From Streptomyces sp. V3I8 (lineage in GTDB: Bacteria; Actinomycetota; Actinomycetes; Streptomycetales; Streptomycetaceae): a DNA stretch of 64,000 nucleotides. Both the position numbers and the translations under genes were made by a program. A model generated the notes under the pieces. That model saw only the letters and a list, made by a program, of their open reading frames with translations, was not told the origin of the DNA and searched no databases. Below are positions 26,171 to 35,896 of this stretch, one piece after another. Within the stretch, counting starts at the first letter, position 1, and each line of letters starts with the position of its first letter. The stretch lies in NCBI RefSeq assembly GCF_030817535.1, contig NZ_JAUSZL010000002.1, forward strand, positions 5,952,001 to 6,016,000. The letters are read 5' to 3'.

Positions 26171-26240
26171 TTGACGCGCACGGGGTTCGATCCTACGGTC
26201 CCGTTCGAAGTCATGACCAACGTCCGTCATTTCGAACGGG
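26171..26240 (+). promoter_or_regulatory. Promoter and inverted-repeat operator of the GH43 arabinanase pair
   Basis: TTGACG (26171-26176), 17-base spacer, TACGGT (26194-26199), the same boxes and spacing as the promoter at 397-425. Directly after it, CCCGTTCGAA (26200-26209) and TTCGAACGGG (26231-26240) form a perfect ten-base inverted repeat 21 bases apart, around a small GTCATGAC palindrome. A repressor bound here would block transcription initiation. Confidence 0.65.
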
Positions 26241-26287
26241 CGTCGACCCCGGCTCCCCCCACTCACCCCATCCGTAGGAGTATCCGC

Positions 26288-27286
26288 GTGAGCCGCACCC
26301 CCGGCAGGACCCCCGGCAGGACCCGCAGGACCCGCAGGACAGCACTCCTCGCACTCCCCGCGGCGATCCTGCTCGCCCTCGTCCCCACCACCGCCTCCGC
26401 GTACCCGAACCCGGGCACCGTCACCGGCTCGACCGTCGTCCACGACCCCACGATGATCCGCACCTCGTCCGGCCAGTACCTGCTGTACGCCACCGGCGGC
26501 GGCCTCGGCCACAAGACGTCGGCCAACCGGATCGCCTTCAGCGCCGGTTCCGACGCCTTCGGCACCAAGCCGGGCTGGTGGTCGTCGTACGCGACCGAGG
26601 CCTGGGCGCCCGACATCTCGTACCAGGGCGGCAAGTACCTGATGTACTACGCCGTCTCGACCTTCGGCTCGAACAGGTCGGCCATCGGACTGGCCGCCTC
26701 GACGACCGGACTGCCGGGCTCCTGGAGCGACTACGGGACGGTCTACACGTCCACCACCTCCAGCGACTACAACGCCATCGACCCGAACCTCTTCGTCGAC
26801 GGCGACGGCAAGTGGTGGCTGTCCTTCGGCAGTTGGTGGACCGGGCTGAAGATGATCCAGATCAACCCGTCGACCGGCAAGCAGCTCTCCTCGAACACCA
26901 CGCGCTACTCGATCGCGTCCCGCCCGACCGGCACCAAGGCCGTGGAGGCGCCGTCCGTCGTCAAGCGCAACGGCTACTACTACCTGTTCGCCTCGTACGA
27001 CACCTGCTGCGCCGGCACCGGTTCCACGTACAAGGTCAAGGTCGGCCGGGCCACCAGCGTCACCGGACCGTACTACGACAAGAGCGGTGTCTCCCTGATG
27101 AACAACGGCGGCACCCCCGTGCTGGAGTCGCACGGCCGCTACATCGGGCCCGGCGGTCAGTCGATCATGGCGGACTCGGACGGCGACCTGATCGTCTACC
27201 ACTACTACGACGGCCAGGACAACGGCACTCCCAAACTCGGCATCAACCTCCTGAACTGGAGCAGCGGATGGCCCGTCGCCTACTGA
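26288..27286 (+). CDS. Secreted arabinan endo-1,5-alpha-L-arabinosidase, GH43
   Basis: 332 residues from GTG 26288 (GTAGGAG seven bases upstream). A Sec signal (TALLALPAAILLALVPTTAS, cut near ASA-YP) leads a five-bladed propeller. Catalytic residues: base Asp53 in VVHDPTMIR, pKa modulator Asp in YNAIDPNLFVDGDG, acid Glu in KAVEAPSVVKRNGYYYLF. Inverting endo-attack on alpha-1,5-arabinan in the medium. Its 3' end overlaps the start of the next GH43 gene by 19 bases, so the two are co-translated. Confidence 0.92.
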   Translation: MSRTPGRTPGRTRRTRRTALLALPAAILLALVPTTASAYPNPGTVTGSTVVHDPTMIRTSSGQYLLYATGGGLGHKTSANRIAFSAGSDAFGTKPGWWSSYATEAWAPDISYQGGKYLMYYAVSTFGSNRSAIGLAASTTGLPGSWSDYGTVYTSTTSSDYNAIDPNLFVDGDGKWWLSFGSWWTGLKMIQINPSTGKQLSSNTTRYSIASRPTGTKAVEAPSVVKRNGYYYLFASYDTCCAGTGSTYKVKVGRATSVTGPYYDKSGVSLMNNGGTPVLESHGRYIGPGGQSIMADSDGDLIVYHYYDGQDNGTPKLGINLLNWSSGWPVAY

Positions 27287-28701
27287 CCCTGCTGGCCGCG
27301 CTGCTGCTCGCCCTGTCGCTGGGGCAGTCCTCGGCGAGCGCGGCCACTTTCACCAACCCGGTCAAGTCGGTGAAGGGCGCCGACCCCTGGATCTCGTACC
27401 ACGACGGCAACTACTACCTGGTGACGACGAGTTGGACCGACGTCATCACGATGAGGAAGTCACCGACCCTGGGCGGGCTCGCGACCGCGCCCAGCGTGCA
27501 GGTGTGGAAGGGCGACGCGGCCTCGCGCTGCTGCAACATCTGGGCGCCCGAGCTCCACCACTCCGGCGGCAAGTGGTACCTGTACTTCGTGGCCGGGCAG
27601 AACGTCTCCGACTACAACCCGACCCAGCGCACCCACGTCCTGGAGAGTTCCGGCTCCGACCCGCTGGGCCCGTACACGTACAAGAACCAGCTGAACAGTG
27701 CCTGGATGCTGGATCCGAGCGTGCTGAACGTGAACGGGCAGCTGTATCTGCTGGGCAGCGCGAGCGGGGGTACGCAGAACCTCGTCATCGCGCCCCTGGC
27801 CAACCCGTACACGCTCAGCGGATCCTTCTCGACGATCTCCACGCCGACGTACGACTGGGAGAAGTCGGGCGGGACGGTGAACGAGGGGCCCGAAGTGCTC
27901 CAGCGGAACGGGGTCACGCGGATCGTCTACTCCGCGAGCGGGTGCTGGACGCCCGACTACAAGCTCGGGCAGCTGACCCTGACCGGGTCCAACCCGCTCT
28001 CCGCGTCGTCCTGGACGAAGAAGTCCACGCCGGTCTTCCAGCGCAACGACGGCGCGGGGGTGTACGGGCCCGGGCACAACGGGTTCTTCACCTCACCGGA
28101 CGGGTCGGAGAGCTGGATCGTCTACCACGCCAACGACAGCGCGGGTGACGGCTGCGACAACGGGCGGACGACCCGGGCGCAGAAGTTCACCTGGAACTCC
28201 GACGGGTCGCCGAACCTGGGGACACCGGTGGCGCTCGGGGCGGGGCTGGCGGGGCCGTCCGGGGAGCCGTCGGGCACCTCGACGACGTACACGCTCACCA
28301 ACCGCAACAGCGGCAAGTGCCTTGAGGTGGCCGGGGGTTCGACCGCCGACGGGGGCAACGTCCAGCAGTACGCCTGCAACGGCGGGAACCACCAGAAGTG
28401 GCGGGTGGAGGACCGGGGCGACGACACCAGCCGGCTGGTGAACGTCGGGTCCGGGAAGGTGCTGGACACGGCCGACTGCTCCACCGCCGACGGGGCCGAC
28501 CTGCGGCAGTGGGCGTGGCTCGACAACACCTGCCAGCGGTTCCGGTTCCTGGCCACGAGCGGGGGGTACGTACGGGTGGTCAACCAGGCCAGCGGGAAGG
28601 TCGCGGACGTGGCCGACTGCTCCGCGGCCGACGGGGCCGACGTCCGGCAGTGGACGTGGCTGGACAACACCTGCCAGCAGTGGCGCTTCAATCCGGCCTG
28701 A
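27268..28701 (+). CDS. Secreted GH43 arabinofuranosidase with C-terminal ricin-type (CBM13) domain
   Basis: 477 residues. Signal peptide (RLLTLLAALLLALSLGQSSA), GH43 propeller (about 27-330) with base Asp39 in KGADPWISYH, Asp in MLDPSVLNVNGQLYL and Glu in NEGPEVLQRNG, then a short Gly/Ser/Thr linker and a beta-trefoil (about 350-477) with three QxW-type repeats (NHQKWRV, CQRFRF, CQQWRF). It resembles exo-1,5-alpha-arabinofuranosidases; the trefoil probably binds plant polysaccharide. The ATG at 27268 lies within the previous gene, after GGAGCAGCGG. Confidence 0.9.
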   Translation: MARRLLTLLAALLLALSLGQSSASAATFTNPVKSVKGADPWISYHDGNYYLVTTSWTDVITMRKSPTLGGLATAPSVQVWKGDAASRCCNIWAPELHHSGGKWYLYFVAGQNVSDYNPTQRTHVLESSGSDPLGPYTYKNQLNSAWMLDPSVLNVNGQLYLLGSASGGTQNLVIAPLANPYTLSGSFSTISTPTYDWEKSGGTVNEGPEVLQRNGVTRIVYSASGCWTPDYKLGQLTLTGSNPLSASSWTKKSTPVFQRNDGAGVYGPGHNGFFTSPDGSESWIVYHANDSAGDGCDNGRTTRAQKFTWNSDGSPNLGTPVALGAGLAGPSGEPSGTSTTYTLTNRNSGKCLEVAGGSTADGGNVQQYACNGGNHQKWRVEDRGDDTSRLVNVGSGKVLDTADCSTADGADLRQWAWLDNTCQRFRFLATSGGYVRVVNQASGKVADVADCSAADGADVRQWTWLDNTCQQWRFNPA

Positions 28702-28708
28702 GCCCCGG

Positions 28709-28885
28709 CCCCTCGGGGACGCGGGGAACTGCGCGAACGGCCCCCACCGGGCCGCGGCCGACGAACGACGCACGCGGTCGGCTGCGGCCCGGTGGGGGCC
28801 GGTGGGGGCCGGGGTAAAAGATTGCGCAGTTCCCCGCGCCCCTGAAAACCGTTCCCCGCGCCCCTGAAAACCGTCCCCCGCGCCC
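28709..28885. repeat. G+C-rich intergenic repeat, copy 2, with hairpin
   Basis: Contains the GACGCGGGGAACTGCGCGAA core near 28718, a long imperfect hairpin (left arm about 28738-28762, right arm about 28777-28801), the reverse core GCGCAGTTCCCCGCGCCCCT near 28824, and then repeated short CCCCTGAAAACCG units. It lies between convergent genes and probably ends transcription from both sides. Confidence 0.75.
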
Positions 28886-28905
28886 GGGCCTTCCAGGGGC
28901 CCGGG

Positions 28906-30537
28906 TCAGCCGGCGCGGCCCGGGGCGCCTGCTGTCGGCCAGTTCGTGCCGGACGCGCCCGGGGTGTTCGGCCATCCTCCGGCCGGCTGGGGCGGCGGTG
29001 GCGGGAAACCCTGCGGCTGGCCCTGCGCGGTCACCGCGGTCAGCCCGTCCGGCATCCCCGTCGTGCCGCGCGCCTGCGCGGCGGTCATCGGCTGCGGCTG
29101 TCCGACCATCCCGTTCGCCGCGGCGACCACCGGCTGCGGCATCGGCATCGGTACCGGCATGGGCACCGGCTGCGGTACCGGCTGAGGTACCGGCTGAGGC
29201 AACTGCTGCTGCTGCTGTTGTCGTTGTTGCTGTTGCGGCTGACCCATCATCGAGCCCGCGCCCGCCCCCGCGGTGAGCGGCTGCGGTTGTCCGACCATCC
29301 CGTTCGCCGCTCCCGCGAGCCCCGGATACCCGTGCCCGTTGGTCGAACCGACGAGCCGGTCGACGGCCGCCGTACCCGAGCTGTAGCTGGTCCCTGTGCT
29401 CAGCTCGGGCACGACGGCGCCCCTCCTGACGGTCCCGTAGAGCACCGACTCCAGGCCGGACACCAGGCGTTGGACGTCCGCCTGGGGGCGCACCACGAGC
29501 CGCAGGAAGCGACTGGACGAACCGATCTTGTTGCCGCACTCGCGGACCAGGATCCGGTGCTCGGTGAGCAGCCGGTCCCGCACCACGGTCCCCTCGGCGC
29601 CCACGGGCAGGCGTACGAAGAGGAAGTTCCCCTGCGAGGGGTAGACGGTGAGGCCGGGCAGCGTGGACAACTGGCGCGCCATGTCGAGCCGGTCGCGGCG
29701 CACCATGTGCAGGCTCTCCACGTACTCGGCCCCGTAGTCCTTGAGCATGAAGACCACGGTCTCCGCGAAGGCGTTCAGGTTCCACTTCGGCAGCATCGAG
29801 CGGATCCGGCCCGCCAGGCCGGGGTTGGCCACCATGTAGCCGAACCGCACGCCGTGCAGCCCGAAGTTCTTGCCGAGGCTGCGCAGCACGATGACGTTGG
29901 GCCGCATCACCGCCTCCTCGACGATGCTCGGCTCGCTCTCCGCGTCGGCGAACTCCAGGAACGACTCGTCGATGACGATCAGGTCGAGGTCGGCGAGCGC
30001 GTCGCAGAAGGCCAGGACCGTCTGCTTGGGCAGGAAGCCGCCGTCGGGGTTGTTCGGGTTGCAGATGACGGCCGCGCGGGTGCCCCGGGAGCGGATGAAC
30101 TGGATGTACTGCGCCGGGTCGAGGGCGAAGCCGTTGCTCTCCTGGAGCGGGAACATGTCGACGCGCTTGCCGGTCTCCAGCGGCTGGTCGGTCCAGCGGC
30201 CGAAGGTGGGGACGGGGATGGCGAGGGACTCCCGGACCAGCAGGTGGTCGATCCAGGTGATCAGCTCCGTCGAGCCGTTGCCCATCGCCACGCACTGGGG
30301 CGGCAGTTGGAGCAGATTGCACAGTTCCGCGGTGATCGTGTCCGCGCTGCTCGGGTAGTACGTGATGATGTCGCGCAGCCGAGTGGTCAGCTCGTCCATC
30401 ATCCTGGGCGAGGGAAAGTACGGATTGCACGGGATGCAGAAGTCCACCGGACCCGCCTCCCCGCTCTCGCGTGCCAGCGCGGCCATCGAGGGGCTGTGCG
30501 CGCCGGTGCGGAACAGCGAGGTGACATTGTCGGCCAT
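28906..30537 (-). CDS. PLP-dependent class I/II aminotransferase with Gln/Pro-rich C-terminal tail
   Basis: 543 residues. Residues 1-390 or so form a histidinol-phosphate-aminotransferase/CobD-like fold: NPNNPDG, IDESFLEFAD, and the PLP Lys in VLRSLGKNFGLHGVRFGY. Residues after about 400 are low-complexity and probably disordered: two copies of AANGMVGQPQP, a run of glutamines, then PQPVPQPVPMPVPMP repeats. The tail is not part of the fold and its purpose is unknown. The gene is alone, converging on the GH43 pair. It occupies the position next to the aldose epimerase seen in S. coelicolor as I recall it. Substrate unknown. Confidence 0.85.
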   Translation of the reverse strand: MADNVTSLFRTGAHSPSMAALARESGEAGPVDFCIPCNPYFPSPRMMDELTTRLRDIITYYPSSADTITAELCNLLQLPPQCVAMGNGSTELITWIDHLLVRESLAIPVPTFGRWTDQPLETGKRVDMFPLQESNGFALDPAQYIQFIRSRGTRAAVICNPNNPDGGFLPKQTVLAFCDALADLDLIVIDESFLEFADAESEPSIVEEAVMRPNVIVLRSLGKNFGLHGVRFGYMVANPGLAGRIRSMLPKWNLNAFAETVVFMLKDYGAEYVESLHMVRRDRLDMARQLSTLPGLTVYPSQGNFLFVRLPVGAEGTVVRDRLLTEHRILVRECGNKIGSSSRFLRLVVRPQADVQRLVSGLESVLYGTVRRGAVVPELSTGTSYSSGTAAVDRLVGSTNGHGYPGLAGAANGMVGQPQPLTAGAGAGSMMGQPQQQQRQQQQQQLPQPVPQPVPQPVPMPVPMPMPQPVVAAANGMVGQPQPMTAAQARGTTGMPDGLTAVTAQGQPQGFPPPPPQPAGGWPNTPGASGTNWPTAGAPGRAG

Positions 30538-30665
30538 GGACCCTCCGTCCTTGAGGGGCGGCCCGGGCGGGGATACGCGGGCCGTCCCTAAGTACGGGCG
30601 GCTGTGTGTCTCTGTTCAACGGCTGTGAACGGATGTGCAAGTTGTGAACCGGCTGTGAAGACCGG

Positions 30666-31712
30666 TTACAAGTTGAACGAATGGATCGTCGTCGACCGGT
30701 ACGTCCCGCCCGGCCTGAGCACGGTCGAGGGGAACTCCGGGCGGTTCGGCGAGTCGGGGAAGTGCTGGGTCTCCAGGCAGACCGCGTCGCCCTGCCGGTA
30801 GGCCCGGCCGCCGGGGCCGACGAGGGTGCCGTCCAGGAAGTTCCCGGTGTACAGCTGCACGCCCGGCTCGGTCGTGGCGATTTTCAGGGTGCGTCCGGAG
30901 ACCGGCTCCCGCAGGGTCGCGAAGTGCTCGGGCCGCTCCGTGAGCCCCTTGTCGAGGACCATGTTGTGGTCGATGCCCTTGGCGTGCAGGAGCTGCGGGT
31001 CCGAGCGCCGCAGCTCCGCCCCGACCGGCTTCAGATGTCGGAAGTCGAAGGGGGTGCCCTCGACCCCGGCGAGTTCGCCGGTCGGCACGAGCCCGGCGTC
31101 GACCGGTGTGTAGCGGGACGCGGCGATCATCAGCTCGTGGTCGTGGACGGAGCCCGCGCCCTCGCCGGCCAGGTTCCAGTACACGTGGCTGGTGAGGTTG
31201 ACGACGGTGGCCCGGTCGGTGGTCGCCTCGTAGTCGATCCGCCAGTCGCCCTGCCCGGTGAGGGTGTAGGTGACCTTCACCCGCAGGGTGCCGGGGTAGC
31301 CCATCTCGCCGTCGGGGCTGGTGCGGCGCAGCACGAGGCCGACGTCGGAGCCGGACGCGAACTCCGCCACGTCCCAGACCCCCCGGTCGAAGCCCTCGGG
31401 CCCGCCGTGCAGGTGGTGGCCGCCGTCGTTCACGGGCAGCCGGTGGTCCTCGCCGTCGAGCGTGAACCGGCCCCCGGCGATCCGGTTGCCGTACCGGCCG
31501 ATGATCGCGCCGAAGTACGGACTGGACGCCTCGTACGCCTCGACGCTGTCGAAGCCGAGCGAGATGCCGGCGTATCTGCCGCGGCGGTCGGGGAGTTCCA
31601 GGGACTGGACGATACCGCCGTACGACAGGACCCTCAGCCGCGTGCCGCCGTTCTCCAGCGACCAGCGGTGGACCTTCGTTCCGTCGGCGAGTTCGCCAAA
31701 AAGTTCTTTCAC
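30666..31712 (-). CDS. Aldose 1-epimerase (mutarotase)
   Basis: 348 residues from the GTG at 31710-31712. Interconverts alpha and beta anomers of aldoses. Family signatures: YFGAIIGRYGNRIAGGRFTL, the first His in GGHHLHGGPEGFDRGVWDV, the catalytic His in VVNLTSHVYWNLAG and Glu in CLETQHFPDSPN near the C-terminus. Downstream of the chvE-gguAB importer in the same direction but behind a strong terminator, so partly independent. It probably prepares the imported sugar's anomeric form for catabolism. Confidence 0.93.
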   Translation of the reverse strand: MKELFGELADGTKVHRWSLENGGTRLRVLSYGGIVQSLELPDRRGRYAGISLGFDSVEAYEASSPYFGAIIGRYGNRIAGGRFTLDGEDHRLPVNDGGHHLHGGPEGFDRGVWDVAEFASGSDVGLVLRRTSPDGEMGYPGTLRVKVTYTLTGQGDWRIDYEATTDRATVVNLTSHVYWNLAGEGAGSVHDHELMIAASRYTPVDAGLVPTGELAGVEGTPFDFRHLKPVGAELRRSDPQLLHAKGIDHNMVLDKGLTERPEHFATLREPVSGRTLKIATTEPGVQLYTGNFLDGTLVGPGGRAYRQGDAVCLETQHFPDSPNRPEFPSTVLRPGGTYRSTTIHSFNL

Positions 31713-31767
31713 CGGTTCCTGTCTTCCCGAGGCGTGGCGGTTCCTGTCGTGCACATCTTGTCGTGCA

Positions 31768-31811
31768 CAAAGAAAATGGGGCCCCGTGGACCGTACGTCC
31801 ACGGGGCCCCA
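31768..31811 (-). terminator. Intrinsic terminator after gguB
   Basis: Perfect 15-base arms TGGGGCCCCGTGGAC (31777-31791) and its complement (31797-31811) around a five-base loop, followed on the minus strand by ATTTTCTTTG. It ends the chvE-gguA-gguB transcript eight bases past the gguB stop. Confidence 0.9.
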
Positions 31812-31819
31812 CCTGCACG

Positions 31820-33067
31820 TTACGAACCGACCTTGCGCTTGTTCCAGACGTCGAAGCCGACCGCCGCGAGCAGCACCAGGCCCTTGATGACCTGCTGCCA
31901 GTCACTGCCGACACCGACCAGGTTCATGCCGTTGTTGAGCACACCGAGGACGACACCACCGATGATCGCGCCGAGGACCGTGCCCACGCCGCCGCTCATC
32001 GACGCGCCGCCGATGAACGACGCGGCGATCGCCTCGAGTTCGAAGTTCACACCGGCCTTCGGCGAGGCCGCGTTGAAGCGGGCCGCGAAGACCAGGCCGG
32101 CCAGCGCCGCGAGCATGCCCATGTTGAGGAAGACCAGGAAGGTGACCTTCTTGTCCCGCACGCCGGACAGCTTCGCCGCGGGCAGGTTGCCGCCGATCGC
32201 GTAGATGTGGCGGCCGATGACGGCGTTGCGCATCACATAGCCGAAGCCCACGACGAGGACGCCGAGGATGATCAGCACCACCGGGGCGCCCTTGTAGCTG
32301 GCGAGCATCATCGTCACCGTGAGCACGGCGGCGACCAGGGCGATGATCTTCAGCAGGAACAGCTTGAAGGGCGGCACCTCGAGCGCGAACTCCTGCTGCC
32401 GCCTGCGGTCACGCACCTCCTGCAGCACGATGAACGCGATCACCGCGAAGCCGAGCAGCAGCGTGAGGTTGTGGTAGTTCGTGTCCGGGCCGACCTCGGG
32501 GAGGAAGCCGTTGGAGACCTTCTGCAGACCCTCGGGGAACGGGCCGAGCGTCTGGCCCTCCAGGAAGATCTCCGTCAGACCGCGGAAGGTCAGCATGCCC
32601 GCGAGGGTCACGATGAAGGACGGTATGCCGAGGTACGCGATGAAGAACCCCTGCGCGGCTCCCGCGGCGGCGCCCAGGAGCAGGCACAGCACCACGGCCA
32701 GTGGCCAGGGGGTGTCGTGCTTGACCATCAGCACGGCCGCCACCGCCCCCACGAAGGCGGTGAGCGAACCGACCGACAGGTCGATGTGGCCCGCGATGAT
32801 GACGAGCATCATGCCGATCGCGAGGATCAGGATGTAGCTGTTCTGCAGGACCAGGTTGGAGACGTTGCGCGGCAGCAGCAGGTCGCCGTCCGTCCACACC
32901 GCGAACAGCACCACGATCAGGCCCAGCGCGATCAGCATGCCGTACTGCCGCATGTTGCGGCGCATGCCGTCCACCATCAGCTGCAGCAGGCCGTCGCCGC
33001 CGCCTGTCGAGCCGCCCTTGCCGGCGGGTGCCGGAGCCGGGGACTTGGCGGTCACATTCGTGCTCAT
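31820..33067 (-). CDS. gguB: Sugar ABC transporter permease GguB (XylH/AraH type)
   Basis: 415 residues with about ten hydrophobic segments (for example YGMLIALGLIVVLFAVWTDG and ILILAIGMMLVIIAGHIDLS) and the branched-chain-permease-like motif AGHIDLSVGS. Membrane channel of a CUT2 monosaccharide importer with GguA and ChvE. Its gene follows gguA after five bases and is followed by an intrinsic terminator. Substrate is probably a pentose or galactose/fucose-like aldose. Confidence 0.92.
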   Translation of the reverse strand: MSTNVTAKSPAPAPAGKGGSTGGGDGLLQLMVDGMRRNMRQYGMLIALGLIVVLFAVWTDGDLLLPRNVSNLVLQNSYILILAIGMMLVIIAGHIDLSVGSLTAFVGAVAAVLMVKHDTPWPLAVVLCLLLGAAAGAAQGFFIAYLGIPSFIVTLAGMLTFRGLTEIFLEGQTLGPFPEGLQKVSNGFLPEVGPDTNYHNLTLLLGFAVIAFIVLQEVRDRRRQQEFALEVPPFKLFLLKIIALVAAVLTVTMMLASYKGAPVVLIILGVLVVGFGYVMRNAVIGRHIYAIGGNLPAAKLSGVRDKKVTFLVFLNMGMLAALAGLVFAARFNAASPKAGVNFELEAIAASFIGGASMSGGVGTVLGAIIGGVVLGVLNNGMNLVGVGSDWQQVIKGLVLLAAVGFDVWNKRKVGS

Positions 33068-33072
33068 CGGTC

Positions 33073-34614
33073 TTACCTCTTGTCCTTCGTCATCTGGCGC
33101 ATCAGCACTTCCTGCGTGGCCTCGGCCCGCTGGACCTCACCGGTCAGCCGCCCGGCGGACATCGTGTAGATGCGGTCGCACATTCCGAGCAGTTCGGGCA
33201 GCTCGGAGGAGATGAAGACGACCGCCTTGCCCTCGGCGGCCAGTTTGTCGATGACCGTGTAGATCTCGAACTTGGCGCCCACGTCGATGCCGCGGGTCGG
33301 CTCGTCCAGGATCAGCACGTCGGGCCCCGCGAAGATCCACTTGCTGAGGACGACCTTCTGCTGGTTGCCGCCCGACAGCTTGCCCACCGGCTCGAAGACG
33401 GTCGGCGCCTTGATGTTCATCGACTTGCGGAAGCCCTCGGCGACCTGTCGCTCCGCGTGCTCGTCGACCACACCGCCCTTGGCCACCTTGCCCAGCGCGC
33501 TGAGCGAGATGTTCCGGTTGATGGTGTCGATGAGGTTGAGGCCGTAGTGCTTGCGGTCCTCGGTCACGTACGCGATGCCGTGCTTGACCGCGTCGGACAC
33601 GGTCTTCGTACGGATCTCCTTGCCGTCCTTGAGGACGGTGCCGCCCGCGTAGCGGCCGTAGGTGCGCCCGAAGACGCTCATCGCCAGTTCGGTGCGGCCG
33701 GCGCCCATGAGCCCGGCGATACCGACGATCTCCCCGCGGCGCACCTGGATCGACACGTCGTCGACCACCTTGCGCTGCTGGTCGATGGGGTGGTGCACGG
33801 TCCAGTTGCGGATCTCCAGCGCCGGGGCCGCGCCCACCTCGGTGTCGTGCGGGGTGCGCTCCGGGAAGCGGTGGTCGAGGTCGCGCCCGACCATGCCGCT
33901 GATGATCCGGTCCTCGGTGGTCTCCGCGGCCTTCACGTCGAGGGTCTCGATGGACCGCCCGTCGCGCAGGATCGTCACCGAGTCCGCGACCGTCTCGATC
34001 TCGTTGAGCTTGTGCGAGATGATGATCGAGGTGATGCCCTGGTCCTTGAGCCCCAGGATCAGGTCGAGGAGCTTGCCGCTGTCCTCGTCGTTCAGAGCCG
34101 CCGTCGGCTCGTCGAGGATCAGCAGCTTCACCTTCTTCGACAGCGCCTTCGCGATCTCGACGAGCTGCTGCTTGCCCACGCCGATGTCGGCGACGCGGGT
34201 GTCGGGGTGCTCGTCCAGACCGACCCGCCGCAGCAGCTCGGTCGCGTGCCGCAGCGTCTCGGTCCAGCTGATGAACCCGCGCGTGGCGTGCTCGTTGCCG
34301 AGGAAGATGTTCTCCGCGATGGAGAGGTACGGCACCAGGGCGAGTTCCTGGTGGATGATCACGATGCCGTGCTGCTCGCTCGCCCTGATGTCCTTGAACC
34401 TGCAGGACTCACCCTCGAAGAGGATGTCGCCCTCGTAGGTCCCGTGCGGATGGACGCCGGAGAGGACCTTCATGAGGGTCGACTTGCCGGCGCCGTTCTC
34501 CCCGCAGATGGCGTGGACCTCGCCGGGCCGGACGCTCAGGGAGACGTCCGACAGCGCCTTGACGCCGGGGAAGGTCTTGACGATCGAGCGCATTTCCAGG
34601 ACGGGTCCCGCCAT
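33073..34614 (-). CDS. gguA: Sugar ABC transporter ATPase GguA (XylG/AraG type)
   Basis: 513 residues with two ATPase halves, as in all CUT2 importers. Half 1: Walker [10 protein letters not shown], signature-equivalent [15 protein letters not shown], Walker [12 protein letters not shown]. Half 2: Walker-A-like [12 protein letters not shown] (degenerate, usual for the family), [15 protein letters not shown], Walker [13 protein letters not shown]. The ATG at 34614 is preferred to 34629 for GGAAGG just upstream. Middle gene of chvE-gguA-gguB. Confidence 0.93.
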   Translation of the reverse strand: MAGPVLEMRSIVKTFPGVKALSDVSLSVRPGEVHAICGENGAGKSTLMKVLSGVHPHGTYEGDILFEGESCRFKDIRASEQHGIVIIHQELALVPYLSIAENIFLGNEHATRGFISWTETLRHATELLRRVGLDEHPDTRVADIGVGKQQLVEIAKALSKKVKLLILDEPTAALNDEDSGKLLDLILGLKDQGITSIIISHKLNEIETVADSVTILRDGRSIETLDVKAAETTEDRIISGMVGRDLDHRFPERTPHDTEVGAAPALEIRNWTVHHPIDQQRKVVDDVSIQVRRGEIVGIAGLMGAGRTELAMSVFGRTYGRYAGGTVLKDGKEIRTKTVSDAVKHGIAYVTEDRKHYGLNLIDTINRNISLSALGKVAKGGVVDEHAERQVAEGFRKSMNIKAPTVFEPVGKLSGGNQQKVVLSKWIFAGPDVLILDEPTRGIDVGAKFEIYTVIDKLAAEGKAVVFISSELPELLGMCDRIYTMSAGRLTGEVQRAEATQEVLMRQMTKDKR

Positions 34615-34647
34615 GGTCGTGCCTTCCAATCCTTAGAGAACGACGGG

Positions 34648-35763
34648 TTACTTGAGGTCGCTTTCCTTGATGTAGCCGGAGTCGACGACCGTCGCCTTGT
34701 AGTTGCTCTTGTCGACGTTGACCGGCTCCAGCAGGAATGCGGGAACGACCTTCGCGCCGTTGTCGTACGTCTTCGTGTCGTTCGTCTCGGGCTTCTTGTC
34801 GTTCAGCACCGCGTCGACCATCTTCGCGGCCACCTCGGCGAGCTTGCGGGTGTCCTTGTAGACCGTCTGCGTCTGCTGGCCGGCGATGATCGACTTGACC
34901 GAGGCGACCTCGGCGTCCTGGCCCGTGACGATCGGCAGCGGCTTGCTCTTGGAGCCGTAGTCGTCCGACTTGAGCGCGGACAGGATGCCGATGGAGATGC
35001 CGTCGTAGGGCGAGAGCACCGCGTCGACCTTGGCGCTCTTGTACGCCGAGGTCAGCAGGTCGTCCATGCGCTTCTGGGCGGTGCCGCCGTCCCAGCGCAG
35101 GGTGGTGACCTGGTTGAGCTTCGTCTGGCCCGACTTGACGACCAGCTGCTTCTTGTCGATGTACGGCTGCAGGGCGTTCATCGCGCCCTTGAAGAAGTAC
35201 TGGGTGTTGTTGTCGTCGTTCGAGCCGGCGAAGAGCTCGACGTTGAACGGGCCCTTCTTGGAGCCGTCCTTCAGGCCGAGCTTCTCGACGATGTAGCCGC
35301 CCTGGAGCTCGCCGACCTTCTCGTTGTCGAACGACGCGTAGTAGTCGACGTTCGGCGAGTTGAGGATCAGGCGGTCGTAGGAGATGACCGGGATGTCGGC
35401 GTCCTTGGCCTGCTGGAGAACGTTGTCGAGCGACTTGTTGTCGATCGCCGCGATGATCAGCGCGGAGACACCCTGCGTGATCATGTTCTCGATCTGCGAG
35501 ACCTGGGTGTCGGGGTCGTCCTCACCGAAGGCCAGCTTGGTCTTGTAACCGGCCGCCTTCAGGTTCTTCTCGACGTTGGCGCCGTCGGCGATCCAGCGCT
35601 CGGAGGACTTCGTCGGCATCGCGATGCCGACGGTCGACCCCTTCTTCGACTCTCCCTTGCTGCTCTCACTGCCGCCGTCACTGTCCTGCCCGCAGGCGGA
35701 GAGGGTGAGGGCGAGGGAGGCTGCCGCGGCTATGGCGGAGAGGGCTGCCTTGCGATTGCGCAT
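34648..35763 (-). CDS. chvE: Monosaccharide-binding lipoprotein ChvE-type
   Basis: 371 residues. Lipoprotein signal ([19 protein letters not shown]) with lipobox Cys, a Gly/Ser/Lys-rich linker, then a periplasmic-binding-protein I fold ([60 protein letters not shown]). ChvE/XylF-like receptors bind xylose, arabinose, galactose or glucose. The ATG at 35763 is chosen because AAGGA lies eight bases before it; ATG 35772 abuts the ribosome site. First gene of the importer operon. Confidence 0.92.
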   Translation of the reverse strand: MRNRKAALSAIAAAASLALTLSACGQDSDGGSESSKGESKKGSTVGIAMPTKSSERWIADGANVEKNLKAAGYKTKLAFGEDDPDTQVSQIENMITQGVSALIIAAIDNKSLDNVLQQAKDADIPVISYDRLILNSPNVDYYASFDNEKVGELQGGYIVEKLGLKDGSKKGPFNVELFAGSNDDNNTQYFFKGAMNALQPYIDKKQLVVKSGQTKLNQVTTLRWDGGTAQKRMDDLLTSAYKSAKVDAVLSPYDGISIGILSALKSDDYGSKSKPLPIVTGQDAEVASVKSIIAGQQTQTVYKDTRKLAEVAAKMVDAVLNDKKPETNDTKTYDNGAKVVPAFLLEPVNVDKSNYKATVVDSGYIKESDLK

Positions 35764-35896
35764 GATCATCATCCTTGATGCTCTGACGGGGCTCGGTGTT
35801 CAGTTGTGAGGACGTGGAGCGAGGAACGACCGAGAAGATGTGTGTGGGATTGTGTTCGGCCGCGTCGTCTTTTGTGAAGGGGGTGTGCCCGGAACG

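Noticed and set aside
26183..26240. Possible tRNA because of repeated GTTCGA-type sequences
   Set aside because: No cloverleaf arms or acceptor stem; the TTCGA copies fit promoter-associated operators.
33028..35778. A 916-codon open frame on the plus strand
   Set aside because: It lies opposite gguA and chvE, which have full motifs; the frame is a product of third-position GC bias.
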